Assembly: GCF_963677305.1 (NCBI RefSeq)
Contig: NZ_OY781925.1
Coordinates: 1,761,001 to 1,825,000 of the forward strand
Source: an uncultured Holophaga sp.
GTDB lineage: Bacteria; Acidobacteriota; Holophagae; Holophagales; Holophagaceae
DNA length: 64,000 nt
Direction: 5' to 3'
The notes under the pieces were generated by a model. That model was given only the letters and a program-made list of their open reading frames with translations. It was not told where the DNA came from and made no database searches. The number at the start of each line of letters is the position of its first letter. Position 1 is the first letter of the stretch. Below are positions 35,866 to 46,315 of the stretch, in pieces. The position numbers and the translations under genes are program-made.

Positions 35866-38558
35866 GCCGCGCCTCCTGCCGCTACGAGCTCCTGGGGATC
35901 CAGGAAGACCGTCAGGCGGTCATGGACCATGGCTGAGCCCAGGAGGCCGGGGCGCTGGAGGTCCATGGGCTTGAGGTCCACATCCACATCCAGGGCATCC
36001 AGGATGTCCGAGATGATGATGCCGGTCTGGCCGCTGGAACCATCGGCGCTTTTGGGGATGATGAGGTAGAGCTCTTCGCGCCCCGGAGGAAGGGGACTCA
36101 CCGGGAGAAGGCTGTCCAGTCGGAGGAGGGGCAGGGGCTCATCCAGATACTTCCAGTATTCCCGGTTCCCCACCCTTTCGATGGCGCGGGCCTCGATGCG
36201 CTCAAGACGCTTGACCTGCTCCTGGGGCACGGCGAAGCGCTCCTCCCCCGCGACCTTGAAGAGGATGATGGACCGGGTGCGGGAGGCCTTGAGGGCTGCA
36301 GCCTGGAGTTCCTGCTCCTTGCGGCGCTTCTCCTCTTCCTGGATGTCCGAGAAGTGGAGCTCGGCGGTGGTGGCGATGCCCCCGGGGTCCAGGATCATGA
36401 TGGCCCGCCCGTCTCCCAGAATGGTGGCCCCGCTGAAGCACTTGCAGTCGGCGATGTAGCTGGAGAGCGGCTTCACCACGATTTCCTCGATATCGAAGAG
36501 CTCGTCCACGATGACGCCGAACTGGTGCGGCCCGAGGCGCAGGACCACCACGCTGTAGTCGTTTCGGGCATCGACCCTTCGCTCGGTCCGGCTCTCCCCT
36601 CCTGCGGACCCTTCGGGGGAGCGGCGGTCTGCGAGGGCCAGGCGGCGGTCGGGCAGGGCCTCTCCTGAGGCAGGATCCTCATAGCTCCTGGGGATCTCCA
36701 GGACATCCGCCAGTCGGATCAGGGGGAGGAGCTTATCCCTCAGGCGGAGGACCTGGGCGCCATGGAGGCGCTCGATGCGATTCCGGACATCCCTGGCCCG
36801 GATCCAGACGAACTCCACGATGTTCACCTGGGGAATGGCGAAGCGCTGCTCGGAAACGCCCACGATCATGGAGGGGATGATGGCCAGGGTCAGGGGCAGG
36901 CGGAGGAGCACCGTGGTACCCATGCCGGGTTCGGACTCCACCTCCACCCGCCCGCCGAGCTTCTCCGTGTTGGTCCGCACCACATCCATGCCCACGCCCC
37001 GCCCCGAGATCTCGGAGACGGTCTCCGCGGTGCTGAAGCCCGGAGCGAAGATGAGGTTGACGACCTCCCTTTCCGTCAGCTCCGCTGCCCTGGTCTGGGT
37101 CAGGATGCCCTTCTCCAGGGCCTTCTTGAGGACCTTCCTGGGATCGATACCCTGCCCATCATCGGAGATGGCGATGTTGACCTGGCCGCCCTGGTGGAAG
37201 GCGTGCAGGACGATCTGACCTGAAGCAGGCTTGCCCTTGGCCACTCGGGCCTCGGGCGTCTCGATGGCGTGGTCCGCGGAGTTGCGGATGATGTGGGTGA
37301 GGGGATCGGCCAGGAGCTCCACGATGGACTTGTCCAGCTCGACATCCCCGCCCATGATCTGGATCTCGATCTGCTTGCCCAGGGCCCTGGACATGTCCCG
37401 GATGATACGGGGGAAGCGGTTGAAGACGGTGCCGATGGGCTGCATCCGGGTCTGCATGACCCGCTCCTGGAGTTCGGAGGTCACCTGGCTGATGTTCTGG
37501 AGGATGCCCGAGAGCCCCGGGATCTCGCGCTGGTGATCGGTCATGGCCCGCATCAGCTGGTTCCGTCCGAGCACAAGCTCCCCCACCTGGTTCATCAAGG
37601 CCGTGAGCAGGTCAACCCGGACCCGGAGCGTCTCGGGTCCCTGGGCATCCTTGGGGGTGGGTTTGGCCGCCTCCGGGGGGGCTGGCTCTTCGGCGGGGGC
37701 CGCAGTGACGGCGACTGGAGGCGCGGCTTCCGGTGCCGGGTCGGGTACCGGCGCGGCGGCGGGCATTGGCTTGCCGATGCCCAGGTGGGCCTTGATGCCC
37801 TTGGTGTCCAGGGGCACCACCTGCTCCTCCGGCAGTTTCAGGGCCACGACGGCGAGGTCGCGCTCCAGGACGGTGGCGAAGAGGAGGGAGACCGCCAGAT
37901 CCTGCTCCAGGCACTGGCCGAGCTCGGCGACGCCGCTGATGTCGATGTAGGCGTCCAGGCAGTTTCCGACGCCCAGGGCATTGTTCAGGAAGCTCAGGGG
38001 GGTCAGTCCCTTGTCCTTGATGTCACGGTGGAGGAAGGCCCTGGCGTGGTAGAGCTGCATGCCGCGGTTGAGGCAGGACCGCAGGGCCTGCTCATCGATA
38101 TCGAAGCACTGGTCCACCAGGCTGCCTCCCTCGGGCTTCAGCGAGACCTTGGCATCGGGGGGCTGGCCCTGCTGCTCCAGGACGCCTTTGAGCCGCGCCA
38201 GTTCCTGATCGCAGGGGATCTGGTCACTGCTGTGGATGTCGTCCAGCATGGCCCGGAGGCGGTCCAGGCTGGCCAGGAGGGCATCCATGACCGGGGGGGC
38301 GGCTTCGAGCTTGCCGTCCCGTATCAGCATCAGGACGTTTTCCATGGCGTGGCTGAGGCTCTTGAGACGCTCGAAGGCGAGGAAGCCTGCGCCTCCCTTG
38401 ATGCTGTGAATGGCCCGGAAGACCCGGTTCAGGACCTCCTGACCGGCGTTGGAGCCGCTCTGCTCCATGGCGAGCAGGTCCGGTTCGATGTTGTTCAGAT
38501 GCTCCCGGCTCTCCGTCACAAAGTCCGAGACGATGCTTTCATCCACCAGGCTACTCAT
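35862..38558 (-). CDS. cheA: Chemotaxis histidine kinase CheA with two CheW-like domains
   Basis: The 898-residue kinase starts at 38558, where the Hpt domain begins (SSLVDESIVSDFVTESREHL), rather than at an in-frame ATG upstream that lies inside the STAS gene. The Hpt phosphoacceptor is His51 (RAIHSIKGGAGFL). A second, less clear domain follows at about 140-270, then a Pro/Ala linker, the dimerisation helices (VGELVLGRNQLMRAM), the HATPase (IIRNSADHAIETPEAR, ISDDGQGIDP, GFSTAETVSEISGRGVGMDV) and a CheW domain. After an unusual interruption there is a second CheW-like domain at about 770-895 (IILFKVAGEERFAVPQEQVK, ... SDILDALDVDVDL). It is coupled to cheW by ATGA. Confidence 0.94.
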   Translation of the reverse strand: MSSLVDESIVSDFVTESREHLNNIEPDLLAMEQSGSNAGQEVLNRVFRAIHSIKGGAGFLAFERLKSLSHAMENVLMLIRDGKLEAAPPVMDALLASLDRLRAMLDDIHSSDQIPCDQELARLKGVLEQQGQPPDAKVSLKPEGGSLVDQCFDIDEQALRSCLNRGMQLYHARAFLHRDIKDKGLTPLSFLNNALGVGNCLDAYIDISGVAELGQCLEQDLAVSLLFATVLERDLAVVALKLPEEQVVPLDTKGIKAHLGIGKPMPAAAPVPDPAPEAAPPVAVTAAPAEEPAPPEAAKPTPKDAQGPETLRVRVDLLTALMNQVGELVLGRNQLMRAMTDHQREIPGLSGILQNISQVTSELQERVMQTRMQPIGTVFNRFPRIIRDMSRALGKQIEIQIMGGDVELDKSIVELLADPLTHIIRNSADHAIETPEARVAKGKPASGQIVLHAFHQGGQVNIAISDDGQGIDPRKVLKKALEKGILTQTRAAELTEREVVNLIFAPGFSTAETVSEISGRGVGMDVVRTNTEKLGGRVEVESEPGMGTTVLLRLPLTLAIIPSMIVGVSEQRFAIPQVNIVEFVWIRARDVRNRIERLHGAQVLRLRDKLLPLIRLADVLEIPRSYEDPASGEALPDRRLALADRRSPEGSAGGESRTERRVDARNDYSVVVLRLGPHQFGVIVDELFDIEEIVVKPLSSYIADCKCFSGATILGDGRAIMILDPGGIATTAELHFSDIQEEEKRRKEQELQAAALKASRTRSIILFKVAGEERFAVPQEQVKRLERIEARAIERVGNREYWKYLDEPLPLLRLDSLLPVSPLPPGREELYLIIPKSADGSSGQTGIIISDILDALDVDVDLKPMDLQRPGLLGSAMVHDRLTVFLDPQELVAAGGAA

Positions 38559-38886
38559 GGGCGGGCCCCTCATGGACAGGGAAGAGCTTGGGCAGGCTGA
38601 AGAGCCTGAAGACCCGCATGAGGTCCGGGCAGGCTTCCTCAATGGCGAAGGGGATCCCCTGCTTCTGGCAGGTTTTGAAGGCCCCCAGGATCAGGGTGAT
38701 GCCCAGGCTGTCGATCTGCCTGACGCCCTTCAGGCTGAGGATGACGGCCTTGGGGCTGGCATCCAGCCCCTTCTGCCAGCGCTCCCGTTCCCCCTCCACG
38801 GTGCTGGCCACAAGATCGCCGCCGGGGACAAGCCGCAGCTTGCCATCGGCTCGGGAGGACAGGGAGCGGGATCTAGGAGAGGGCAT
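38551..38886 (-). CDS. STAS-domain protein (anti-sigma factor antagonist-like)
   Basis: The 111-residue single STAS domain has the conserved Ser in RQIDSLGITLILGAFK, the position phosphorylated in SpoIIAA/RsbV. The start at 38886 lies inside the end of the upstream phosphatase/anti-sigma gene (14-base overlap), and its own end overlaps the cheA start by eight bases. The neighbours therefore supply both a potential kinase (HATPase_c_2-type domain) and a potential phosphatase (PP2C) for this serine. Its partner could be a sigma factor elsewhere, CheA or another target. Confidence 0.88.
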   Translation of the reverse strand: MPSPRSRSLSSRADGKLRLVPGGDLVASTVEGERERWQKGLDASPKAVILSLKGVRQIDSLGITLILGAFKTCQKQGIPFAIEEACPDLMRVFRLFSLPKLFPVHEGPAHE

Positions 38887-41800
38887 CGGGGGGATCCTCC
38901 ATCTCAAATTCCAGGGTGAGCTCACCGCCGATCAGACTCAGGCGGGAGCAGTAGTGGCGCATGATGGGGATGCCACGGCCGCGCTCCGAGGTAGGGTCCG
39001 GGGCATCCGCACGGTCGGGCAGCTCGAAACCGGGCCCTTCGTCCAGGATCCGCAGGAAGAAACGGGAGCCATCCGACCCGGTCCATGCGTGGATGCAGAC
39101 CCGCAGCTCCTTACGTTCCCGGTTTCCGTGGAAGACGGCATTGGTCAGGGCCTCCCGGGCCGCCAGGATGATCTCGAAGCGCTTACTGGGGGAGAAGACG
39201 CGGCCGTCGCCGAAGGCGGCCATGTAGTCCTTAAGGCGCAGGCAGACCGTGTCCACATAGCGGGGGGCGGAGGGGATGAGCATGAGGATCTCCTCCCGAC
39301 CGATCTCCGGCTGGGGCTGCTCGAAGCCCACCAGCAGCAGATCATCGGTCTGGGTGCCCTGGAGGTGCTGGCGCACCTCCCGACAGATGGCGTTGAGGGA
39401 GTCCTCGATCCCGGAGCAGGCAAGCCGAGTCCAGGAGGCCGCCGCCTGGGTCCAGAAGGCGCTCCCATCCGGTGGACAGGCATCGAAGAAGCCATCAGTG
39501 GCGAACAGGCAGCGGTCCCCCGCCTGGAGGTGCAGGACCCGTTCCTCCAGGAGGGGCTCCGGAAGGATTCCGATCGGGGTTCCGTTGATCTCCAAGGCCT
39601 CGGTGCACTCCCGGTCGAAGCGGTGGACAAGGCCGTGGGGAAGACCGGCATTGAGCAGATGGAGCCGACCGGTACGGGGGGTCCAGATCCCCAGCAAGGC
39701 ACAGGCAGGGACATCGGGGAAGGGGCCGTTTTGGATGGCGTGGTTGAGCCCGAGGGCCAGGGGGCGGAGCCCTTCGAAGTGAGGGACCAAGGTGGAGAAG
39801 ATGCCCAGGAGCGAGGCCACCGCGTAGGAACTCACCACCGAGTGCCCGGCGATGTCCGCCAGGAGGAAGAGGATGTCGCCCTCAGGGAGGCGATAGCAGC
39901 GGAAGATGTCGCCGCCTGCGTCTGAGAGGGGCTGATAGATGGAGTAGATGGGGAGGTCCCGCTCCTGGGTGGCCAGCAGGGAGCAGTGGGCCAGCCGGAC
40001 GCTGCGGGCGGTCTCCTCGTCCCGGTGGAGTTCTTCCTGGTGACGCAAGGTCCGGGTGACGCAGTCCAGGAGCTGAGCCGTGTTGAAGGGCTTGCTCAGG
40101 AAGTCGTTCACGCCCAGTTGCAGGGCTGTCTTGGCCGTCTGCTGGTCCTCCACGGAGGTGATGACGGCGATGGGCATCCGGTGGTCCAGGCGGCGGATCT
40201 CCTCGATGAGCTCAAGACCGTCCATCCTGGGCATGATGATGTCCGTGATCAGCAGATCCACCGGATGGGTCAGGGAGGCCTGGACAAAGAGGTCCAGGGC
40301 TGCGGCGCCGTCCGTGGCCTCCAGGACCTGGTAGCCCGCATGCTGCAGGCTGCTGCGCAGGAAGTTCCTGAAGACCCGGCTGTCCTCGGCCACCAGCACC
40401 GTCCGCACGGAGGGGTGGGGTTCCGGAGGACGGACTTCCGGAGGGGGGGGCCCCAGCTCCCGCAGGCCCGTGCTCGAACGGATGAGGGCACGGAGGCTCT
40501 GCCCCAGGTCGGAGATGGAAAAGGGCTTGGGCAGGCAGGGCAGGACCGTGTCCCGGACCAGGGGACTCTGGCTGCCCAGGAGGAGGATGGGGACAGGGGA
40601 GGACGCTGCCGGCTCAGCGATCCAGGTCGGAAGCTCCCAGGGGCCTGGCGGGGGGTCGATGACCCAGACATCCTGCCGGATGGGCTGTTCCTCACCGACT
40701 CGCAGGGGCTCCAGGCCATCAAAGCAGGTGACGGCGTAACCAAGCCCCTCAAGCCCCACCCGGAGTGTGTTGGCCAGCACCGGATCCTGCACCAGCAGCC
40801 CCAGGCGCTCGTGCCCGTGGAGATCCTGGCCGGAGGCTTCTCCGAGCTGGGGGGTGAAGGGGATGCTGGCGCAGGGGAGGCGGAGTACCCAGGTGAGTCC
40901 ACCCCCTTCAAGAGTCCAGGCCAGCTCACCCCCGTGGGTCCGGGCGATGCTCTGCGCCACGGACTGGCCGGGTAACACCGTGCCCTGGGCAGGCAGGCAT
41001 GGGGTGCCCTGGAGGATGACGAGGGCCTCGCAGCGGGTCTCCTCCACGAGCTCGGAGAGGGTCAGGCGGATCAGCCCAGGGCCTTCGCCCATGGCCCGGG
41101 CCGTTCCCGCCACCAGAATGGAGATGAGCCCGTGCAGCAGGCCGGGGTTCCCCTGGACCCACACCCCAGAGGTGAGGGCGCTCTGGAGCCGGATCTGCCG
41201 GGGAAGAGAAGGGTCCAGGAGCACCAGGGAGGTCCTGAGACAGGAGGTGAAGTCGATGGGACGGACCCCGGGATCCCTGCCGGTGGCGAGGTGCGAGGCC
41301 CGCCGGTGGAGCTCCATGCCGCGTCTGCAGGCCTGGATGAGGGTGGTGGCGAGTTCCGCCATGGGCGGATCCTGGGGGAGCCGCCAGCTCAGGAGCTCGG
41401 AGGTTGAGGCCGCCAGGGTCAGGATGTCATCCACTTCGCCGCGGACCCCCTCCAGGTAGTTCCCCACAGCTTCCATGCGGGCGGTCTCCCGTTCCAGATG
41501 AGTCAGGGGGGTGCAATGGGAGCCGTCCTGGAAGACCATCAGGACCGCCCCGTCCCCGCCGAGGGGGGACAGTCGGCATCCCAGGACGCGAGGTGCCCCC
41601 TCCCGGGTCCTGAAGGCCGTGGGGCCCTCCCAGGCATGGCCGCCGGCGGCGATCCGGAAGGCCTCCAGGGATTCCCCGGGATCGGCGAAAGGGCTGAAGG
41701 ACGTACCGATGAGCTCCGGAGCGTGCAGTCCGGTCAGCTCCCGGGCGGCCCGATTGTAGAAGGCCAGGTGGCCGCTGGTGTCGTAGATGGCCACTCCCAT

Positions 41801-41899
41801 GGGCAGCGTGTCGAGGGCGAGGTCGATGAGCTCTGGGCCCAGGGAGCACCGGCCCTCACGGCTGGAGGAGTCGCATGCTGGAGGGGAGAAGGTGCGCAC
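38873..41899 (-). CDS. Multidomain PAS / pseudo-kinase / receiver / SpoIIE phosphatase / RsbW-like protein
   Basis: The product is 1008 residues from a GTG at 41899, the farthest start before the frame runs into sequence antisense to the macA-like leader; the exact start is uncertain. The visible domains in order are PAS (about 22-125), a degenerate histidine-kinase-like region lacking a phosphoacceptor His and the N-box Asn (about 135-342), a diverged receiver (about 365-475), an intact receiver with Asp553 (LLITDIIMPRMDG), a PP2C/SpoIIE phosphatase (about 640-850; SDAGGDIF, ADIAGHS, FATDGFFDA) and an RsbW-like HATPase (about 860-1005; AREALTNAVFHGN, DEGPGF). It opens the chemosensory operon and overlaps the STAS gene, its likely substrate. 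Confidence 0.87.
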   Translation of the reverse strand: MRTFSPPACDSSSREGRCSLGPELIDLALDTLPMGVAIYDTSGHLAFYNRAARELTGLHAPELIGTSFSPFADPGESLEAFRIAAGGHAWEGPTAFRTREGAPRVLGCRLSPLGGDGAVLMVFQDGSHCTPLTHLERETARMEAVGNYLEGVRGEVDDILTLAASTSELLSWRLPQDPPMAELATTLIQACRRGMELHRRASHLATGRDPGVRPIDFTSCLRTSLVLLDPSLPRQIRLQSALTSGVWVQGNPGLLHGLISILVAGTARAMGEGPGLIRLTLSELVEETRCEALVILQGTPCLPAQGTVLPGQSVAQSIARTHGGELAWTLEGGGLTWVLRLPCASIPFTPQLGEASGQDLHGHERLGLLVQDPVLANTLRVGLEGLGYAVTCFDGLEPLRVGEEQPIRQDVWVIDPPPGPWELPTWIAEPAASSPVPILLLGSQSPLVRDTVLPCLPKPFSISDLGQSLRALIRSSTGLRELGPPPPEVRPPEPHPSVRTVLVAEDSRVFRNFLRSSLQHAGYQVLEATDGAAALDLFVQASLTHPVDLLITDIIMPRMDGLELIEEIRRLDHRMPIAVITSVEDQQTAKTALQLGVNDFLSKPFNTAQLLDCVTRTLRHQEELHRDEETARSVRLAHCSLLATQERDLPIYSIYQPLSDAGGDIFRCYRLPEGDILFLLADIAGHSVVSSYAVASLLGIFSTLVPHFEGLRPLALGLNHAIQNGPFPDVPACALLGIWTPRTGRLHLLNAGLPHGLVHRFDRECTEALEINGTPIGILPEPLLEERVLHLQAGDRCLFATDGFFDACPPDGSAFWTQAAASWTRLACSGIEDSLNAICREVRQHLQGTQTDDLLLVGFEQPQPEIGREEILMLIPSAPRYVDTVCLRLKDYMAAFGDGRVFSPSKRFEIILAAREALTNAVFHGNRERKELRVCIHAWTGSDGSRFFLRILDEGPGFELPDRADAPDPTSERGRGIPIMRHYCSRLSLIGGELTLEFEMEDPPDALS

Positions 41900-42089
41900 A
41901 GAAGATTCCCGGAGAGTGGTTGGAGCCACGGTATCTTTTCTGACCTTCGGTGCGGGGACTTGAATTCCTGTGGCCAAAATGGGATAAAATCGATATTGCA
42001 GGCCGTTCCGATTACCCGTGTGTTCAGCTCTAAACCCAGGCGGGTTCTGTGCGAAACCTGCCTGTCTGGAACCTGTGCAGGGAGTCCCC

Positions 42090-43313
42090 ATGAAGCGCAA
42101 ACACATTGCCCTCCTGGCTGGCGGCGTCGTCCTCGTGGCGGTCATCGCCGTGGCGGCGACCCGGGGGGAGAAGGGGCTGCCGGTCCAGGCCATCCAGGTC
42201 GGGCGCGAGGACATCACCGCCAAGGTGAGCGCCAACGGCAAGATCCAGGCCGTCAAGAAGGTGGACATCTCGGCCAATGTGATGGGGCAGGTGACGCGCC
42301 TGGCGGTGAAGGAGGGGGACCGGGTCAAGACCGGGGACTTCCTGCTGGAGATCGATCCCGCCCGCTCCCGGGCCCAGGCCCAGGGGCTGGCGGCAAACCG
42401 GGAGGCCATGGTCCATGACCTCGATACGGCCCGGGCCAGGGCCCATCAGGCCCGCAGCGACTTCCAGCGGGCCCAGGCCAATCACCGGGCCGGCATCATC
42501 TCCCAGAGCGACTTCGAGCAGTCCCGGACCTCCCTGACGACGGCGGATGCGGCCGTGCTGGCTGCCCAACGCCGTCTAGAGCAGGCTGGGGCCGACCTGG
42601 CAGGGGCCCGGGACACCCTGGCCAAGTCCACCATCCTCGCCCCCATGGATGGCGTCGTGACCGCCAAGCAGATCGAGCAGGGCGAGACGGCGGTGATCGG
42701 GGTGCAGAATCAGGCGGGCACGGTGCTGCTCACCATCTCCGACATGTCCAAGGTGGAGGCCGAGATGGAGGTGGACGAGGCCTCGATTCCCAATGTCCAA
42801 CTGGGTCAGGAGGCCCAGGTCCGGATCGACGCCTATCCCAATCAGGTCTTCAAGGGGCAGGTGACGGAGGTCGGGGGCAGCCCCATCCTCAAGACCAGTT
42901 CCAACGATGCCACCAAGTTCAAGGTCAAGGTCTGGATCAAGAACCCGCCCCTCACCATCAAACCCGGGCTCAGTGCCCAGGCAGACATCTTCACGGGCTT
43001 CCGGCAGGACGCCCTGGCCATTCCCCTCCAGTCCTTGGCCATGCGGGAGAACAAGCCCAAGGCCGGCGAGAAGCGCGACCCGCTGGCACCCAGGGATGAG
43101 GAGGGTGTCTTCGTCATGTCTGGAGGCAAGGTGCACTTCCAGGTGGTGAAGACGGGCCTGCTCGGCGACCTGGATGTGGAGGTTCTGGAAGGCCTGAAGG
43201 GGGGGGAGCAGGTCGTCACCGGTCCCTTCAAAGCCCTCCGTGAGCTGAAGGACGGTGACCTGGTGCACCTCGACAAGGGCCGCAAGAAGGACAGCTCCGA
43301 AGCGAAGAAGTAG
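42090..43313 (+). CDS. MacA-like periplasmic adaptor (membrane fusion protein)
   Basis: The 407-residue inner-membrane-anchored adaptor has an N-terminal transmembrane segment (residues 5-22), a lipoyl half-motif (VSANGKIQAVKKVDISANVM, LAVKEGDRVKTGDFLLEIDP), a coiled-coil hairpin at about 90-190, a second lipoyl half (KSTILAPMDGVVTAKQIEQG), a beta-barrel (PNVQLGQEAQVRIDAYPNQV) and a membrane-proximal domain. It matches the HlyD_D23/MacA class. The start at 42090 follows AGGGAG; the upstream in-frame ATG lacks a ribosome site. It forms one unit with the two permease genes that follow. No outer-membrane TolC gene is adjacent. Confidence 0.92.
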   Translation: MKRKHIALLAGGVVLVAVIAVAATRGEKGLPVQAIQVGREDITAKVSANGKIQAVKKVDISANVMGQVTRLAVKEGDRVKTGDFLLEIDPARSRAQAQGLAANREAMVHDLDTARARAHQARSDFQRAQANHRAGIISQSDFEQSRTSLTTADAAVLAAQRRLEQAGADLAGARDTLAKSTILAPMDGVVTAKQIEQGETAVIGVQNQAGTVLLTISDMSKVEAEMEVDEASIPNVQLGQEAQVRIDAYPNQVFKGQVTEVGGSPILKTSSNDATKFKVKVWIKNPPLTIKPGLSAQADIFTGFRQDALAIPLQSLAMRENKPKAGEKRDPLAPRDEEGVFVMSGGKVHFQVVKTGLLGDLDVEVLEGLKGGEQVVTGPFKALRELKDGDLVHLDKGRKKDSSEAKK

Positions 43314-43323
43314 GTCCGGCGAC

Positions 43324-44544
<1,221 letters not shown>

Positions 44545-44553
44545 GGAGGATCC

Positions 44554-45852
44554 GTGAAGACCACCCGGACAGTCCGCAGTGCCGCCCTCCGTGCGCTCTC
44601 CATGGAGAACGTCAGGTTCGCCTTCCGCTCCATCATCACCCAGAAGCTGCGGAGCTTCCTCACCCTCCTGGGCATCATGGCCGGCGTGGGGACCGTCATC
44701 GCCATGGTCAGCTTCGTCGTGGGCTTCAACAACGAGATCACCAAGGCCTTCACCCAGTTCGGCACGACCCTGGTGCAGTTCCAGAAATACGAGCCGCGTC
44801 ATGGCGGTGGCGGGGAGCTGCCCGAAGATCAGAAGAAGCGGCGGGACCTGACCCTGGCGGATGCCCAGGCCCTCAAGCGTCTCTGTCCCCTGGTGGGGGC
44901 GGTCTCTCCCGAGCGCTATCTCGGCGGCACCGCCAGCGCCTCGGTCATCATCAAGAACCGGCGCGGAGACCAGGCCAATGCCCCGGTGGTCACGGGGGTC
45001 GCTCCGGACTACTGCCAAGCCAACAACCACTATGTCTCGGATGGCCGGTTCTTCACCGAGGCCGACCTCACCCACGCCTCCCGGGTGGCCATCATCGGCC
45101 AGGATGTGGTCAAGGCGCTCTATCCCCGGGTGGATCCCATTGGCCAGGAGATCCTCCTGAACGGCATCCCCTTCAGCATCGGCGGGGTGCTGGAGGAGAA
45201 GGGAAGCCTGCTGGGAGGGAGTAATGATAATTGGTTCATGGTTCCCATTTCCACCTTCGATGAGCTCTTCCCCGAGGTCAAGAATGGCGGGAAGGATACG
45301 CTCCACATCGCCACGGTGCCCAAGGATCCCGCCCGGATGGCGGAGATGATGGATCAGGAGACCGCCATCCTCCGGGCGCGCCGGGGGCTGCGGCCCAACC
45401 AGCCCAATGACTTCGCGATCTTCACCAGCGAAGGCCAGCTCAAGACCTTCCAGGCGGTGACCAGCGGGATCGCAGGGGCCATGATCCTCATCGCCGGCAT
45501 CGCGCTGCTGGTGGGGGGGGTTGGTGTGATGAACATCATGCTGGTCAGCGTCACCGAGCGGACCCGCGAAATCGGGGTCCGGAAGGCCCTGGGGGCCACA
45601 CGGCGGGATATTGCCGCCCAGTTCCTGGTGGAGGCCATCGCCCTCACCGGCGTGGGCGGGGCCATCGGCATCGCTGCGGGGCTGGGCATCGCCATGACGG
45701 TGCGTGTGCTCTTCAAGTTCCCGGCAGCGGCCCCTCTCTGGTCCATCCTCCTGGGCTTCGGGGTCAGCACAGCCATTGGCCTTATCTTCGGCATGTGGCC
45801 GGCCCTGAAGGCTGCCAGTCAGGATCCCATCGAGGCCCTGCGGTACGAGTAG
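44554..45852 (+). CDS. MacB-like ABC permease without ATPase domain (2)
   Basis: The 432-residue paralogue of the preceding gene has the same layout: LRSFLTLLGIMAGVGTVIAM at the N-terminal helix, a periplasmic MacB_PCD domain at about 60-300, and FtsX-type C-terminal helices (MNIMLVSVTERTREIGVRKA, LGATRRDIAAQFLVEA). The GTG start at 44554 has GGAGG five bases upstream; the ATG at 44602 is less well placed. The two permeases probably form a heterodimer, an arrangement seen in other split MacB systems. It ends at a strong terminator, and no ATPase gene follows. Confidence 0.9.
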   Translation: MKTTRTVRSAALRALSMENVRFAFRSIITQKLRSFLTLLGIMAGVGTVIAMVSFVVGFNNEITKAFTQFGTTLVQFQKYEPRHGGGGELPEDQKKRRDLTLADAQALKRLCPLVGAVSPERYLGGTASASVIIKNRRGDQANAPVVTGVAPDYCQANNHYVSDGRFFTEADLTHASRVAIIGQDVVKALYPRVDPIGQEILLNGIPFSIGGVLEEKGSLLGGSNDNWFMVPISTFDELFPEVKNGGKDTLHIATVPKDPARMAEMMDQETAILRARRGLRPNQPNDFAIFTSEGQLKTFQAVTSGIAGAMILIAGIALLVGGVGVMNIMLVSVTERTREIGVRKALGATRRDIAAQFLVEAIALTGVGGAIGIAAGLGIAMTVRVLFKFPAAAPLWSILLGFGVSTAIGLIFGMWPALKAASQDPIEALRYE

Positions 45853-45854
45853 GA

Positions 45855-45898
45855 CTGCAAAGCAAAGGCCCCGGGGAACCGGGGCCTTTGCTTTGCAG
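45855..45898. terminator. Strong bidirectional terminator
   Basis: A perfect 20-base stem (45855-45874 with 45879-45898) encloses a GGAA loop. The arm reads CTGCAAAGCAAAGGCCCCGG. It lies three bases after the second permease stop and 11 bases from the convergent DUF1292 gene stop. Confidence 0.85.
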
Positions 45899-45908
45899 AA
45901 TCGAGGTT

Positions 45909-46250
45909 TTACTTTTCTTCGTCGGCTTCCAGCTTGGCGGAGACTTCGTCCAGATGGGTCATCAGGCGCTGGGCCAGGGCCTCGTCCTCCAGGAGGGAGA
46001 AGTCGTCTCCATCCACTTCGAAGATCTCGATGGAGAGGGGCAGATCCTCGTTGTCCTCGCCCTCGGAGTAGGCCTGGACCTCTGCCAGGGGAGCCAGGAT
46101 GCAGAAGTGGCGTCCCTCGAACTCCACCTCATCGAGGATGGCGAACTCCTCCTTCTCGCCGTTCTCGTCCTCCAGTTCCACGATTTCGATCTCGTGATCG
46201 TCGTGGTCGTGGTCGCAGCCCGGTCCGTGAACGTGATCTTCGTGAGCCAT
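45909..46250 (-). CDS. DUF1292-family acidic protein with His-rich N-terminus
   Basis: The 113-residue, very acidic protein carries a DUF1292 (YrzB-like) core: EIVELEDENGEKEEFAILDE, GRHFCILAPL and LSIEIFEVDGDDFSLLED. Residues 2-19 (HEDHVHGPGCDHDHDDHE) are an unusual His/Asp/Cys-rich extension that looks like a metal-binding tail. AAGGAG precedes the ATG by eight bases. It lies downstream of flgA on the same strand with 65 bases between. The family function is unknown. Confidence 0.85.
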   Translation of the reverse strand: MAHEDHVHGPGCDHDHDDHEIEIVELEDENGEKEEFAILDEVEFEGRHFCILAPLAEVQAYSEGEDNEDLPLSIEIFEVDGDDFSLLEDEALAQRLMTHLDEVSAKLEADEEK

Positions 46251-46315
46251 GCGGCACTCCTTGGTCTAGCCTACAGGGTACGTTGGAGTCCGCCTGCTTC
46301 CAAATGGAAAATCCC

